DNA from: Ectocarpus siliculosus
Taxonomy: Eukaryota > Sar > Phaeophyceae > Ectocarpales > Ectocarpaceae
Assembly (NCBI GenBank): GCA_000310025.1
Contig: FN649736.1
Location: 4,945,754 to 5,009,753, forward strand
Direction: 5' to 3'
DNA length: 64,000 nucleotides
Shown: positions 33,479 through 44,460 of the stretch, piece by piece
How the letters are laid out: each line of letters starts with the position of its first letter
How positions within the stretch are numbered: position 1 is the stretch's first letter
Position numbers and translations under genes: made by a program
The notes under the pieces: model-generated
Database searches by the model: none
Told to the model about the DNA's origin: nothing
The model's input: the letters and a program-made list of their open reading frames with translations, nothing else

Positions 33479-36400
33479 TCAGCCGAGGTTGAGGTAAACC
33501 ACCACCGAGTAGCACTGCAGGAGGGGAAAGAGCGAGCGAGCGAACGCGAAGGAAAGCGCCCGGTATTGTTGGGGGTTGGGTTGTTGGGGAACGCATGGCA
33601 CCATATGTGTAGCATACACAACAAACGACTCGTCAAAAGAGGCATGCGGCTCAAAATACTTGCTCCCGGACTCCCGGACATGAAACAAGACACTACAGGA
33701 GGGTGTAAACTAGCGGAAGGCGGCGGGGGCTGGAAATTGAGACGTCGGAAGTACAGGATTTTGTAGTAGGGAACGAACGATACCGCATATTCCACACACA
33801 CGCGCGCCCGCGTGCAAAATGCCAAATCAGACGTGATACAGCTCAGAGATCGCTTTAGACAAACAGGAGGGGCGGGGGGGGTACTCGCGATCATGCATGC
33901 CCTAGTCGGCAGACATTTGAGGGGGGAGGGGATACTATAGGCAAGCCTCGGGCATCCACGGGGTTTCGGGTTAAAGCCGGAGACGTTTAGGATGCATCCC
34001 CGAGTTCTCCAGCATTGTACTGTACGCTTCCCTGTGGGCCCACTATTATTCTATATATGTAGAACCTGCATGAAACCCAAAGTGTCGACGCCGGAGGGAG
34101 AGGGGGGGTACTGCTTCTTTTTTTCAGTCTATGGCTGAAATATTTCTTGAAAGCTTGAAAGCAAGCGGTTGCAGCACCGCCATACGGTGAAAAAAAACGA
34201 ACGCACCTGAGTGCGGAGTGTGAGGTCAACCCCGGCCACCTCGGCAAGCCAGTCTCGCCCGCGAGAGGCGGAGTCCAACACGTAAGCCGCGCACATGTCC
34301 GTTTGGCGCGCGATCAGCTCGGTGAAGAGAAGCCTGATTGGGGGTAGTGTCGAGTTGGGGTGGGTTATGTGTGTGAGGGGTGCACTTCACTAGTGCACAC
34401 TACAGTACACACCACAGTACAGGCCAAATACAACTGCTGTAAGAGCACAACAACAGTATTCAGGTTTCGCGAGCAGGGAGTGGTTTTCGTTTTGGTTTGC
34501 CGGTGTGGTACCGCGCCGACATCAAAGCGCAGGCAGCAGGCATCTAAAAAAAAGCACAATGCGGCGGAGCATAGACTGCCAACAGATGGCCGAGGTGGGG
34601 TGAAGTGATGGTCATCCGCGGCAGGGCCGAACAGGGGGGAAAGGAGACCACTCACTTCCCGCGCGGATGACGTGCGATTCTATCAACCCACACGAACATA
34701 CGCAAATAGGAGTACGCACGTTACGTTAGCTCGATGTGAAGAAAAAATACTCCTACCAGTGGACCAAACGGAAGTAAGACCGAAGGTCGCCTCTCCCCGA
34801 AATCGTACGCGGGCATTCTGTGGGCTGCCGTTGCGTGTCGTGAAAAGACTACGCAACACACAGCAAAACGCAACGCAACGCAACGCAGATTTAACACAAC
34901 ACAACAGCAGCGTGAGGATCCTTGTTGTTGTCGGGCTATTTATCTGGTTAGGTAGCGAACGGGCTAAATAAACCGCACTGCACTACATTGCTGCTGCTGT
35001 CGCCTAATGCAAGAACCAAACCACCCGTGAAAATGTAACCCGCTATTGTACGGGAACGCAAAAAATGTACACTGCGAGCAATATCTGTACTTACCAGACG
35101 TTTCCCGCGTTGGGATTTGTCGGGTCGGATACTGCTGTCCCGGCGCCGACGTCGGCCTGGGAGACGGCAGCGAACCCAGCCGTGGCTCCTTCCAGGATGT
35201 CCGCGAAGAGGTCCCGGTTGAGCTGCACGTCCGCTTTGGTCCCCATTCGAGTAAGGTGCCCAGCCATGAGCACGTCGAAATCGTAGCCTGTTTATCGGGT
35301 TTTATAAAGGGGTGAAGCGGTGGGGGTGGGGGGGTGGAAGGGAGGGGTGCGGGGGTGCGGGGGTGAGGTGGGCTCTTGTTAATGGTATCAGCGTTGTGCG
35401 AACTGCCGTAGAAGCAAGCCAGTGCTTTAGTAGTTTTGGTTTGGGAATTATATTTAGGCTGAAACCCACATGGCAGGGGCAGCCACACGCATAATTTAAC
35501 TGGATTGAGAACCTCAAGCTGCCGAAACAGAAGACAGTTATATTCCCGAGTATAATACATTCCCTGCCCGTATGCTACGCACCCAGGATAACGTCCATCG
35601 CTTCGTAGTAGCTGGCGACGTCTGGGTTCAGGTTCGTCGGGAAGAGAGGAATCCTGCGCAATGACAACAACAAGCAACGGCGCATTGCGCGCGAGCGCAC
35701 ACACACAGACAGACAGGCAGGCGGACACGCAAACAGACGGACACGCAGACACGCGAACACGTAGACAGGCGGCCAGCAGGTATAAGCTTAACGGGCACAG
35801 CAAGCATCGGGATGTTGGAGGAAGCCAACACCGCTAATCCGTCAATCCTGTGTCCGTCCGACCTGGACGCACACCACATATCGTGGTTTACAGTAGTACT
35901 GCACGCATGAATGTTAACAGCAGTTTCAGCGCCTGCCGTTAATAGTTTTCGACACGGGTACCGGCCTCTACGGGTCGTTGTGAGTAGCTACTAAATGAGA
36001 TTGGAAAGGAAGGTGCGTCGACGATCGATCGGGTGAAGACAGGCGGGGGTGGAGGTGAAGTGTTAATACGATGGGGTCCTTGATCGAACAAGGATATGTA
36101 GCACGGGACTAACACCCCCCCTTTCCCCCCGAGAAGCAGAACTCACCAGCCTGGGAAGACGGTGTCGACGACCATGAAGACGCTGGTGTCGATACCTGCA
36201 GCAAACAATCAACAATCTAGTTCAATAGGTGGGTACGATGTGTAGCCACGGTGCGGTCACTCGCCACATTGCTGCAGCAACGCAAGTAGACCACGCAAGG
36301 GCATCACTACGGTGATGGGGGGCCTAAATATGGGCACGATCGTTTTGAACAAACTTCCGAGATTTTTATGCAGAGCGAAGATTGCACACTTTATAGAAAG

Positions 36401-39400
36401 CAAACAGTACTACAAGTGCAAATGCGTTTACAGATAACGTGGCCTGAGGATAAACATACCACACAGCAGTAGATCGTCTACCTGGCACAGAATCAACGGC
36501 AAACATATCGGAACAACCCTTGCCGCTCCCTCTCGCCCTCCACCCTCGCCCCAATCTCCGCCCTCGTTGACGACGCACCTGCAGCGGCGTTCTCAGGGAC
36601 GCTCTTGTCGAGGAAAATGAACAAGTCCCCCGGCTGGTGGGCGTGTATCTTCTGCAGCTCGAACCGCAGGCCCCCCACCGAGAGCTCTCTGTACTCGGCC
36701 GCCTCGAGCTTCTCCGGGATGGGGACGCCGCGGTTGTTGCCGAAGACGCTCGTGGGGTCGCGGTCGTCCTTGCTCTTGAGGTCGTGCCGGATGCGCTTAG
36801 ATGCGATGATGGTGGGGTTGTTGTGCGCGAAGTGGTCGGAGACGAAGCCCGCCCCACCAATGTGGTCCTGGTTGTCGATTGCGGTTTCGGTTTCAGTATC
36901 CGTAGGGGCATTATTGTTGTTGTTGTTTTTGTTGTTGTTGTTGGTGGTGGTGGTGGTGGTGGTGATGGTAGTGGTATTGTTGTTGTTGAGCGAGACTGAG
37001 AAGAGTGCAATATGTACAGCAAACATACTAGAGCAGCCTCTTGTGGCAAGCTTGATTTACGACAGAGCTGGGGAATCCTCCCCTCCCCTGTAGAGCCACT
37101 GACGGTGAGTTTCTTCGTGTGCCAGTCACATCAGGGGAACACGTTGGTCCACCTCCTCACATCAGTCACCACTCACCCAACGGCTTGTGCGTGTAGACGA
37201 TGTACTTCAGCGTGGTGCCCGGGGTGAGGATGGCCTCGATCGAGTCGGAGAGCCACGTGCCCGTAGGAAAATCGGCTGCGCTGGAGACGAAGGAGCCTAT
37301 GATATTTGTAGTACATCATGGGCAATCACCAGCAAAGGCGGGGGAGGGGGTCACGCGGCGCGTGCGAGCACCCTCATGTACCGAAAACAATTCAATGAAA
37401 CGATTGATTCACACCCAACGACAAATCGGGTCGCCCCAAAAAACTACGCCGCACTGCTGCACCACGAATGCTGCAGACAAAGCCGCATCTCATTTGTTTG
37501 CCGGGCAAAGACCACAATCAAAAGTTTGTTGTGCGACGCCACACGACGCCAATCGTGTGTGATACCTGGTATCTAATATGCGTATGCGGCCTTGAGTTTT
37601 CATGACACTTTACCTTCGGGTGCATCGAAGAGAGCTGCCTCGCCGTCGCTCTCCGCAAGCATGCAAAAGTACGACGATCCCCCGAAAAGTGCGAACACGG
37701 CGCCCCCCCCGCCGGCGCTCGTCGTGCTCCTCTCGCCGGTAACAGCGTCAAAAGTCACGGGCTCGCCGGCGATCTGCTTGTAGAGGACTGGGTTGGCCGG
37801 GTCGGGGCTGCCGGGTAGCGGTAGAAACTCATCTTGGCCGTCGAAGACCTGTCATGATTGCCATCGTCATTTGTTTTTGTCGTCGTTATGTTGTGCGGTA
37901 CACACTAACAGCAAGTTACGAACGGAAAATTTCGGGAGAAAAAATAGAGTCAGTGGCAATCGCGTTCACGAGAGGAGTAAGAATACTATATACAATGGCA
38001 TACAGTAGCTGGCATACAGTAGTAGAAGTGGATACATGTATGTGTCAGCATCCGCACGCGTACGTCGTCATGACATTCTTCATCCAACGATAACGATCGA
38101 TGTGTTGTATGCTGTTGTCCAGCGTCGGTTCGCATCGGACGAAAAGTCAGTCGCGCAGCAGCAGCAGTAGCAGCAGCCGTAGCAGCAACAGGCACAAAAC
38201 TGCTGCTGTAGCTGTAACTGTCGCTGCCAATGGTGTGCCCTCACTAAAGTTACAGTAATGTTATGCGTGCGGCAAGCAGTGTCCGGCGTTGGTTTAATTT
38301 GCACTCGTCCTCTGTGCTGAGCGGGAGGGCTCCCTCACCTTAGTGTAAGTACCAAAAACTATTTAACAAAAAATACAGACCAAAAACTATTACACAATTG
38401 TTTTGATTGTATCTACCTCTACAGTATGTACTCATTTGCATGGAGAGACATATTTCGAAGTACACAATATATCAGTTCGTGATCACTACGTTACTGCTGT
38501 ACTCTGAACAACAATTTTTAAAACGCAACCTCGAATCTCGGCGTCAGGCTGAGTCTTACGGCGTGATTGTTTCGGAGATTTTTTGCTCTCGGTGGGGGTG
38601 GGGGTGGGGGGGGCGTACTCATTTGTTGCTTGCCGTAGTCATTTGACCATTGACCACGCGTCCCGTTCGAGACGGAGCACCGTTCCTACCCCTACTAGAG
38701 ACACCGCCAACATTTGGGAGCTCTTTACGTTTCTGCCACAAACTCCATAAAAATTTCTTGCACATCTTATCCCCGTCCTCTAGGGCCTCTTGTGCCCACC
38801 ATCTATCCCCAATTATCGCGATCGTTTTTTCGCTGTTGTCTAATTTTCCAAACTTGTCCATGTCACACCCTCTCTGTCTCATTTCCTCCTCGAGATCCTC
38901 TCCTTCCTTCCTGTACAACTCACACTCCCCAACTATGTGGGGTCTACTCTCCTCCGATTTGCCACATGGACATGTGTGTCTATCCTCCTCTTCCTCTCTC
39001 CTACGGCTGGTATACCTCTTCCTCCGTTCTGGCAAGTCCAGATCGCCTACTCGAAATTGCAATTTCAGCTTTTTCGCGTAGTCCATGGGGCCGTCCAAGT
39101 ACGTCTTCATCCCTATCCCTTCTTTCAACTTCCCGTATATCTCCAAGTGGTCTTCGCTTCGTACCTTCTTCCGAAGGGTTGCCTCCTCCCTACTCTCTAG
39201 CATCTCCTTGACTTTCGTCTTGAACCCCCCGAACCCTTCCGTGTCCAACGTCTCCTCCTCGTCTCCTATCTCCTTCCAAACCATCTCTACCACCTTGTCC
39301 CATCTGATTCCCATCTTCCCTGGAGTCGCTTTTCCCCAAGCTGCCTCGTCAACCATGGCTGGTAGTCTATCGTCCGACATTCTACTTACCTTGTACTGCC

Positions 39401-42400
39401 AATTCAACTTCTGCATGACTCTCTTTTGTTTTAAGAGAGTACATTCCCAATTCTGCTCTCAATACAGTGTTGCTCGTTGTACTTGAATATCCTAGTATTT
39501 TCTTGGCCGCTGCCATCTGCACCGTTTCCAGCTGCTTGACGGCCTTTTCTTTACCTTCCCATACCTCTCCTGCATACTCTAGTTTAGGTACAATCACATT
39601 CAAGAGAATACACCTTTTAATCCTAGTGTCTAGGTGTGGGTCCGTAAGGATCTCGTCCATCTTGCCTATCTGAGCTTTACCCTTCCCAATCAACTTCGCT
39701 ATGTGTGCGTCCCATGAGCACTCCTTCGAAATCTCTACTCCCAGGTACGTATACTTGTCTACTACCGGTAGTTCTTCCTCCCCCCATTTCCATTTGAATT
39801 CTACGGGATTTTTCTTATCTTCGTTACAGACCACTACTGCGCATTTTCCTACGTTCGCCGACAGTCTCCATTTTCGGGTGTATCCTACCGCCGCATCTAT
39901 TTGTTCTTGCAACCCTTCTGGTGTTTCGGATACCCCCACGAAATCATCTGCAAACATCAGTCCGGACACACTCTTTCCCCCTACTTGGACTCCCTGTCTT
40001 ACTGCTTCAACCCGCCCTTATCAAATCGTTCATGTAAATCTTAAAAAGAGTGGGTGACATCGTACAGCCCTGTGCGACTCCTTGGAGTATATCCACGTAC
40101 TTCGAAATTTCCCCATCCAACATCACCGCACTTCTTGTGCATTCTGTCATCTTTTCAACATCCTCCACATTTTCCCCCGGATCCCGATGTCCCACATATT
40201 TTTCCACAATCCATTGCGCCATACGGTGTCGTAGGCTTTTTGTACATCTAGGAAGAAACAGTATGTCGTACTCCCGGCGTCTTTCCTACCTTGGATGATT
40301 TTACTCAACGTATATACATGGTCTACACAACTACGATCTGGTCTAAATCCAGCTTGTCCTTCGCTGATCTTTTGTTTCCCCTCCAACATGTCTCCCATTC
40401 TATTGTCTATCATCTTGCCAAACAGTTTCCCCACTGTGCTCAGCAGGGTTATCCCTCTATAATTCCCCGGGTCAGTTTTATCCCCCTTTTTGAACAGGTT
40501 CACGACTACTCCTTCTCTCCATCTCTTCGGCGCGTACTCGTGTTTCCATATCCAGTTGAATATCCGGACCAACATGTTAATCATCCCCTCCCTCCCCTGT
40601 TTCAAAAGCTCATTCACAATTCCATCAGCCCCTGCCGCTTTTCTATTCTTGAGTTTCCCTACGCAGTCCTCTACCTCTTCTCGTGTGAACTCTCCCTGCA
40701 ACCCGTCTACATCACTACATTCCCTCCGAGATCTTTCAACGTTTTCCTCTGCCCACGAGTTGATTTCCTTCTCAAACTCCGAGTCGAAGTTGTCGTTGGT
40801 GGTGGGTGTCCCAAGTTTGCGGTAGTGCTCTACTAGTACTTCCCGCTTTCCTTTAGAACTGCTTACCATCTTACCCTCGGCAGATCTTAGTGTCGTTATT
40901 CCCGTGTCTCCCCCTCTTTTCTTGCCCACTATCCCTTGAATTCCTACCCACATTTGCTTCATCCCCCCCTCAAAATCTTCGTTAGTCTTTTGGACTACTT
41001 CCTCCCACAACCCTTTCTTCTTCTTCACGACCAACTCCTTCACCCTCTTTCTACTTTCAACATACTCCTTCCATGCTGCATCTGTTTTCCCTGCCGCATA
41101 CTTTGCGTGTGACTCTCTACGTACTCGAATTGCTTGCTTGATTTCTTCGTCCCACCACTTCACTGCTCTCCTACAAACTATCAACTTTCTACCTAGAACT
41201 CTACTTGCTGTTGTGTTTACCAGCTCTTCCCACCCTTCTATGATTCTAGACCCGGCCTGGTCCCGGCCTTCGGCATCCTTCGGTGTATCCATTGCCTCTA
41301 TCAACTCCGAGGGTTTCTTGTTGTTTATAGCCATCTCTTGTTGGAACTCTACCCTCGTTTCTTCTACTTCTAGCTTATCTATTCTCCATCTGTACATTTT
41401 CCTGCGTCGCCTACTCTGTATGACTCGTCTGTTGTAGAGCTGTCCACACCAACGCGTGGTCTGTAGTGCCTACATCCGTTGTGCATACTCGTACTTCCGT
41501 CTCTTTCCCCCCATTCTCTATGACTATGTAGTCAAGGATGGACTCGGTGGGGGGGGGGGGGGTCTGCAAGGGAAAAATTATCTGGATACAAACGACCTTC
41601 TTACGTTCCCTCGAGACAGATTTTTTTCTCAGGAGAAAAAAAGGGCCATGTCAAGTCTTTGTGGGTCACAACATGCTTCAGTTCACGGTTTTGGCTCGTG
41701 TGCGACCAACAAGACACCGAGTGCCCTGTTTTTGGGTCGCCTCCAGAGGGCATGTATATAATCGCACGCCAGTGACTGTAGTTTGTGGATGCCGTCGGCC
41801 AAAGGCCTCTCTCTGGCATGCGTTGTACACTGATCACACTCGACTCGGAGCAACCAGAAAAAAAAGGCAACGTTAAAAAAAGCCAACATCGCAACACACT
41901 TCGGTTCACGTTTACAGGCCGTGTGCAATCAAAATTGGACAATACGCTCTGCTTCCATGACGCGAGCAGAGCGATTATGTATGATCACACTCCATTGGCA
42001 GTAGTTTGTGGATGCCATCGGCCGAAAGCCTCTCTCTGGCATGTGTTGTGGACTGGTAGCGGGTGACACAAGGAGCAAATACGCGGCGGAACAAGAAAAA
42101 AAGTCCAAAAAGTCAACACCTCAACGCACTTACTTCGGTTCACGTTTACAGGCCGTGTGCAATCAAAACTGGACAATATGATCTTTTTCTGGGACGCGAG
42201 CAGAGGGTATGCATATGATCACACGCCACTGGCTGCAGTTTGTGGATGTCGACGGCGTAAAGCCTCTCTCTGGCGTGTGTTTTGACTGGTTACACATGCA
42301 GCAGGCACAAAAACGGCTCTTTTCGGCCCAAAGGCAAGAACGTCATCAGAGCAATGTGGCAGGGTTGACGTTATCGGCTCGTGTGCGGCCAACACGACGC

Positions 42401-43264
42401 AGAACGCCCTGAACTTTTGATACCTGCAGAGGGTTTGTGCATAGCCCAATGATACTGGCCTCCGTTTGGCCAGCAGACGATGTAGTTCCTCGTTCTGGCA
42501 CGATCGGGGTGTGACCAGGGGGTACCCCCCCCCAATTCCAAACTGGAAATTATCAGCCGATCCAGTTTGGAAAATGGGCCTATTTTCCAACGCGGCAGCT
42601 GGGATCCTAGGAAATATTCGGCGATTTGGAATTTGGGCGTTAGGAATTGGCCAAATTCCTCCGCGTAAGACGCTCAAATAATTAATTGGGCTGAGAAAAG
42701 GAGCCCCCCCCCAATAAAAATCCCGAAATAATCTCGGCCTGAACGAGCTTTTTCTTGCGAAAGGGAGTTTTTTCTCTCGCTCACGTACCTGTCAGTGGAA
42801 AGCGCTAGTCTTGTGTACACAAGAGAGAAGAACCGCCGAAGTCTTCTCGCGTTAAAAATCAATAGGCAAGCACCGCAGAAAGAGGGAGTGGGGGCCTCAG
42901 GGAGAGGAACCTTTTGTGTGACCACGGTTCAGATGTTCTAGCAAGATGCCCCACTCTTGAAATAAATGTGAAGACCAAAAAACCAAAAATCGCAAGCTGC
43001 TGCTGCTGCTGCTGCTGACTGTTGTTGTTGTCGTGTGGTGGGTGTCCTCCCCTCTATCTTGTGTCTTACCTGGGCCGGCACGGGAGTGAGGGCTTCGCAA
43101 GCCCAGTTGGCCTCTCCGAGGTCGCCCTCGCAAAGGCTGACCGGCTGGCCTTGCACACCTGCTGTAGAAAAAAGGAGGAGCAATGACGCCGTCGTAGCAG
43201 CAGATGCAGCCGCGGCAGCAGCGCTTGAGAAAACCCACGACGACGCCGAAGAAGTGCGACTCAT
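33479..43264 (-). CDS. Secreted metallo-beta-lactamase-fold protein, ten exons
   Basis: Metallo-beta-lactamase-fold hydrolases cleave varied esters, amides or thioesters; the substrate here is unknown. Exons: 43264-43070, 37848-37614, 37296-37177, 36867-36579, 36195-36147, about 35847-35793, 35653-35583, 35287-35095, 34333-34207 and 33514-33479 (TGA), about 455 codons. Exon 1 encodes a signal peptide (ASLLLLFSTAGVQG) and fits exon 2 in phase; this link over a 5.2 kb intron is inference. Fold marks: AALFDAPEG, YTHKPLDHIGGAGF, IHAHQPGDLFIF, VVDTVFPGW and YDFDVLMAGHLTRMGTKADV. The HxHxDH site reads HKPLDH, so the second metal-binding His is Pro. Two junctions do not splice cleanly: 37177/36867 is off by one base with GT-AG, and 35793/35653 leaves the wrong phase. 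These may be non-canonical introns, sequence errors or decay. A LINE lies in intron 1. Confidence 0.72.
33868..33932 (-). mobile_element. 5'-truncated LINE 3' end, divergent
   Basis: GGGGGGGGTACTCGCGATCA, then TGCATGCCCTAGTCGGCAGA, parallels the G-run plus GTACTCATGTTTTGCATGCC signature of other LINE termini in this window (minus orientation). The match is short and diverged. Confidence 0.4.
36910..36985. repeat. GTT/GGT trinucleotide microsatellite
   Basis: Runs of TTG/GTT and GGT repeats lie in the intron between exons 3 and 4 of the metallo-beta-lactamase-like gene, just upstream of the exon 4 acceptor on the minus strand. The Asn/Thr runs in overlapping ORFs come from it. Confidence 0.8.
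38619..39969 (-). pseudogene. LINE reverse transcriptase, palm/thumb and C-terminal part
   Basis: Two overlapping ORFs, 39969-39382 and 39416-38619, continue the element after two more frame breaks. The first carries the catalytic FADD box (LMFADDFVG) and the thumb region. The second ends with a CxC...H...C knuckle typical of LINE C-termini, then a short basic tail. The protein encoded at 56500-57512 is a close relative and confirms the reading frame. Confidence 0.8.
40147..41397 (-). pseudogene. LINE reverse transcriptase, N-terminal fragment
   Basis: This 416-codon ORF carries the finger and first palm motifs of a LINE reverse transcriptase: GNYRGITLLSTVGK, GQAGFRPDRSCVDHVYTL and FFLDVQKAYDTVW with the first catalytic Asp. 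It starts after a frameshift from the endonuclease remnant and stops before the FADD motif, which is in another frame at 39950. It cannot make a full enzyme. Confidence 0.8.
41690..42400 (+). repeat. Minisatellite, three units of about 225-235 bases
   Basis: The landmark GTAGTTTGTGGATGCC recurs at 41779, 42002 and (one change) 42236. Each is followed by AAAGCCTCTCTCTGGC or similar. Units also share TTCGGTTCACGTTTACAGGC and GATCACAC. The array lies beside the LINE 5' end, in intron 1 of the metallo-beta-lactamase-like gene. Confidence 0.75.
42530..42670 (+). other. A+T-richer stretch with GGAAT/ATTCC words
   Basis: A 140-base stretch rich in AATTCC, GGAAAT and TTTGGAA words, unlike the surrounding G+C-rich DNA. 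No gene or clear repeat period was found. It belongs to intron 1 of the metallo-beta-lactamase-like gene. Confidence 0.35.
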
Positions 43265-43469
43265 CGCGACAGTAGCTGTGCTTCAAGGCGGTGTGGGTGG
43301 GTGCGGGTGTGGGTGTGGGTGTGGGAGAGGTGTGGGAGAGGTGTGGGAGAGGTTCGCTCCTTGTTGTGTGCAAAGGGGGCGCGTGCAGCGGGTGGGTCCA
43401 GAACGCAAAAACTTCCCGGTCGATACTACTCGCAGTATGTCCCGCCGTATGTCCCGCCAAACGGGAGAT

Positions 43470-43990
43470 TGATGGGCTGGGGCTGGCCTTACTGCTGGAG
43501 GCCGCAAGGGGGGAGGTGGCCAGGCTGCTGCTGCTGCTGCTGGTACTGCTGGTACTGCGGGTGCTGCTTCTGCTGCTGCTGCATCCTGAGCTCCAGGTTG
43601 CCGAGTTGTTCGGTTTGCTCAGACATCTGCAGCAGTGGTAGCTGGACTGGGTTGATGGGGGGAGGTGGGCCTCTCAGCCCGGCTGGCGCGGCTCCGCCCG
43701 CGTTCTGGTCTCCTCCTGCTGCCGGGGGCTCGTTGTTAGTTCCCGTCGCCTGTTGGTTTCCCGCCGCCCCTGCTGGCTGGTTTCCCGCTGCTACTGCCTG
43801 TCCGCCACCATGGATGGGGAGCTGCCGCGGCTGCTCCTCCTCCGCCGCCGCAGCTCTGTTGTTGTTGGTTAGCTGCGGGCGGCGGTCCGTCGGGAGGCGG
43901 CGGTGGTGGCGGTGGAGATGGCGCTGGCTGCGCTGGCTGCGCTGGCTGCAGCTGCTGGGGGGGGCCCTGACCCTACTGCTGAAAGTTGTT
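43470..43990 (-). pseudogene. Gln/Pro-rich Gag-like ORF in inverted orientation
   Basis: A long open minus-strand reading runs from about 43960 to a TAA near 43495. It passes through SQRSQRSQRHLHRHH, LTNNNRAAAAEEEQPRQLP, GPPPPINPVQLPLLQ and MSEQTEQLGNLELRMQQQQ. Its make-up (LLQ, short helix, Gln runs) resembles the N-terminal third of the Gag-like ORF that starts 500 bases away on the other strand (LLQQLVTQGSRQQQQIRSLQ). It may be an inverted fragment of a related element. No start or domain is certain. Confidence 0.35.
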
Positions 43991-44460
43991 GCCGTTGTTC
44001 ATCACTCCGGCGTGTCTACGACAAGATTCGATCAAATTCGATCAAGTTCCAAACGAAAACTCTTTTCGCTCGCTGCTGCTTTGCTGTTTGCTGTACTCTG
44101 TGGCTCAGCTCTACAGTCCTGGCCAGGTTCCAGGTTCTCACAAAAGGTTCCCTTTCTGAACCCCTTTGTCTACTTAGAAGGTTCCTAGAACTTTATTTCT
44201 CGTCAAAGGGCGAACCACCGCTCGCTACAGGAGCTACAGAGCCCTACAGGCAAATTTCCACAGGCAAAACTACAAATAAACCAGTCAAATAAACGGTGTT
44301 TGCGAACGGGAAGATTCAGTACGTATGTGAATCTGTGGTTTGAGGAGGCGTGTTGGAATTCGGAAAAGCGGGGATCGAAGAAAAATAGAGACAGCCTCGG
44401 TGTCAGAAAGTTTTTGTGCTCTCGCTTTGGGGTGCCGCCTAGGATTTGATCGATTTCGGG

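Larger units (their letters stand above)
38590..41547 (-). mobile_element. 5'-truncated LINE (non-LTR retrotransposon), frameshifted
   Basis: Read on the minus strand, the copy begins inside the apurinic endonuclease C-terminus (SILDYIVIENGG and TTDHALVW). It continues through a reverse transcriptase in several frames: 41397-40147 (GNYRGITLLSTVGKLFGKMI, QAGFRPDRSC, FFLDVQKAYDTVW), 40222-40007 (GVAQGCTMSPTLFKIYMNDL), 39969-39382 (LMFADDFVGVSE, YLGVEISKECSW) and 39416-38619. The last ORF ends with a Cys-His knuckle (CPCGKSEESRPHIVGEC). At least four frame changes make it defective. The 5' break is at a C run (minus strand) near 41547, and the 3' end is a C-rich tail after ATGAGTACG. It sits in intron 1 of the metallo-beta-lactamase-like gene in the same orientation. 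Confidence 0.88.

Noticed and set aside
38650-40836. Several plus-strand ORFs of 80-180 codons
   Set aside because: They are antisense to the LINE reverse transcriptase, whose minus-strand motifs are clear.
43301-44188. Plus-strand ORF of 295 codons rich in Trp, Cys and Arg
   Set aside because: Composition is that of an antisense frame over Gln/Pro-rich sequence, and no domain is visible.
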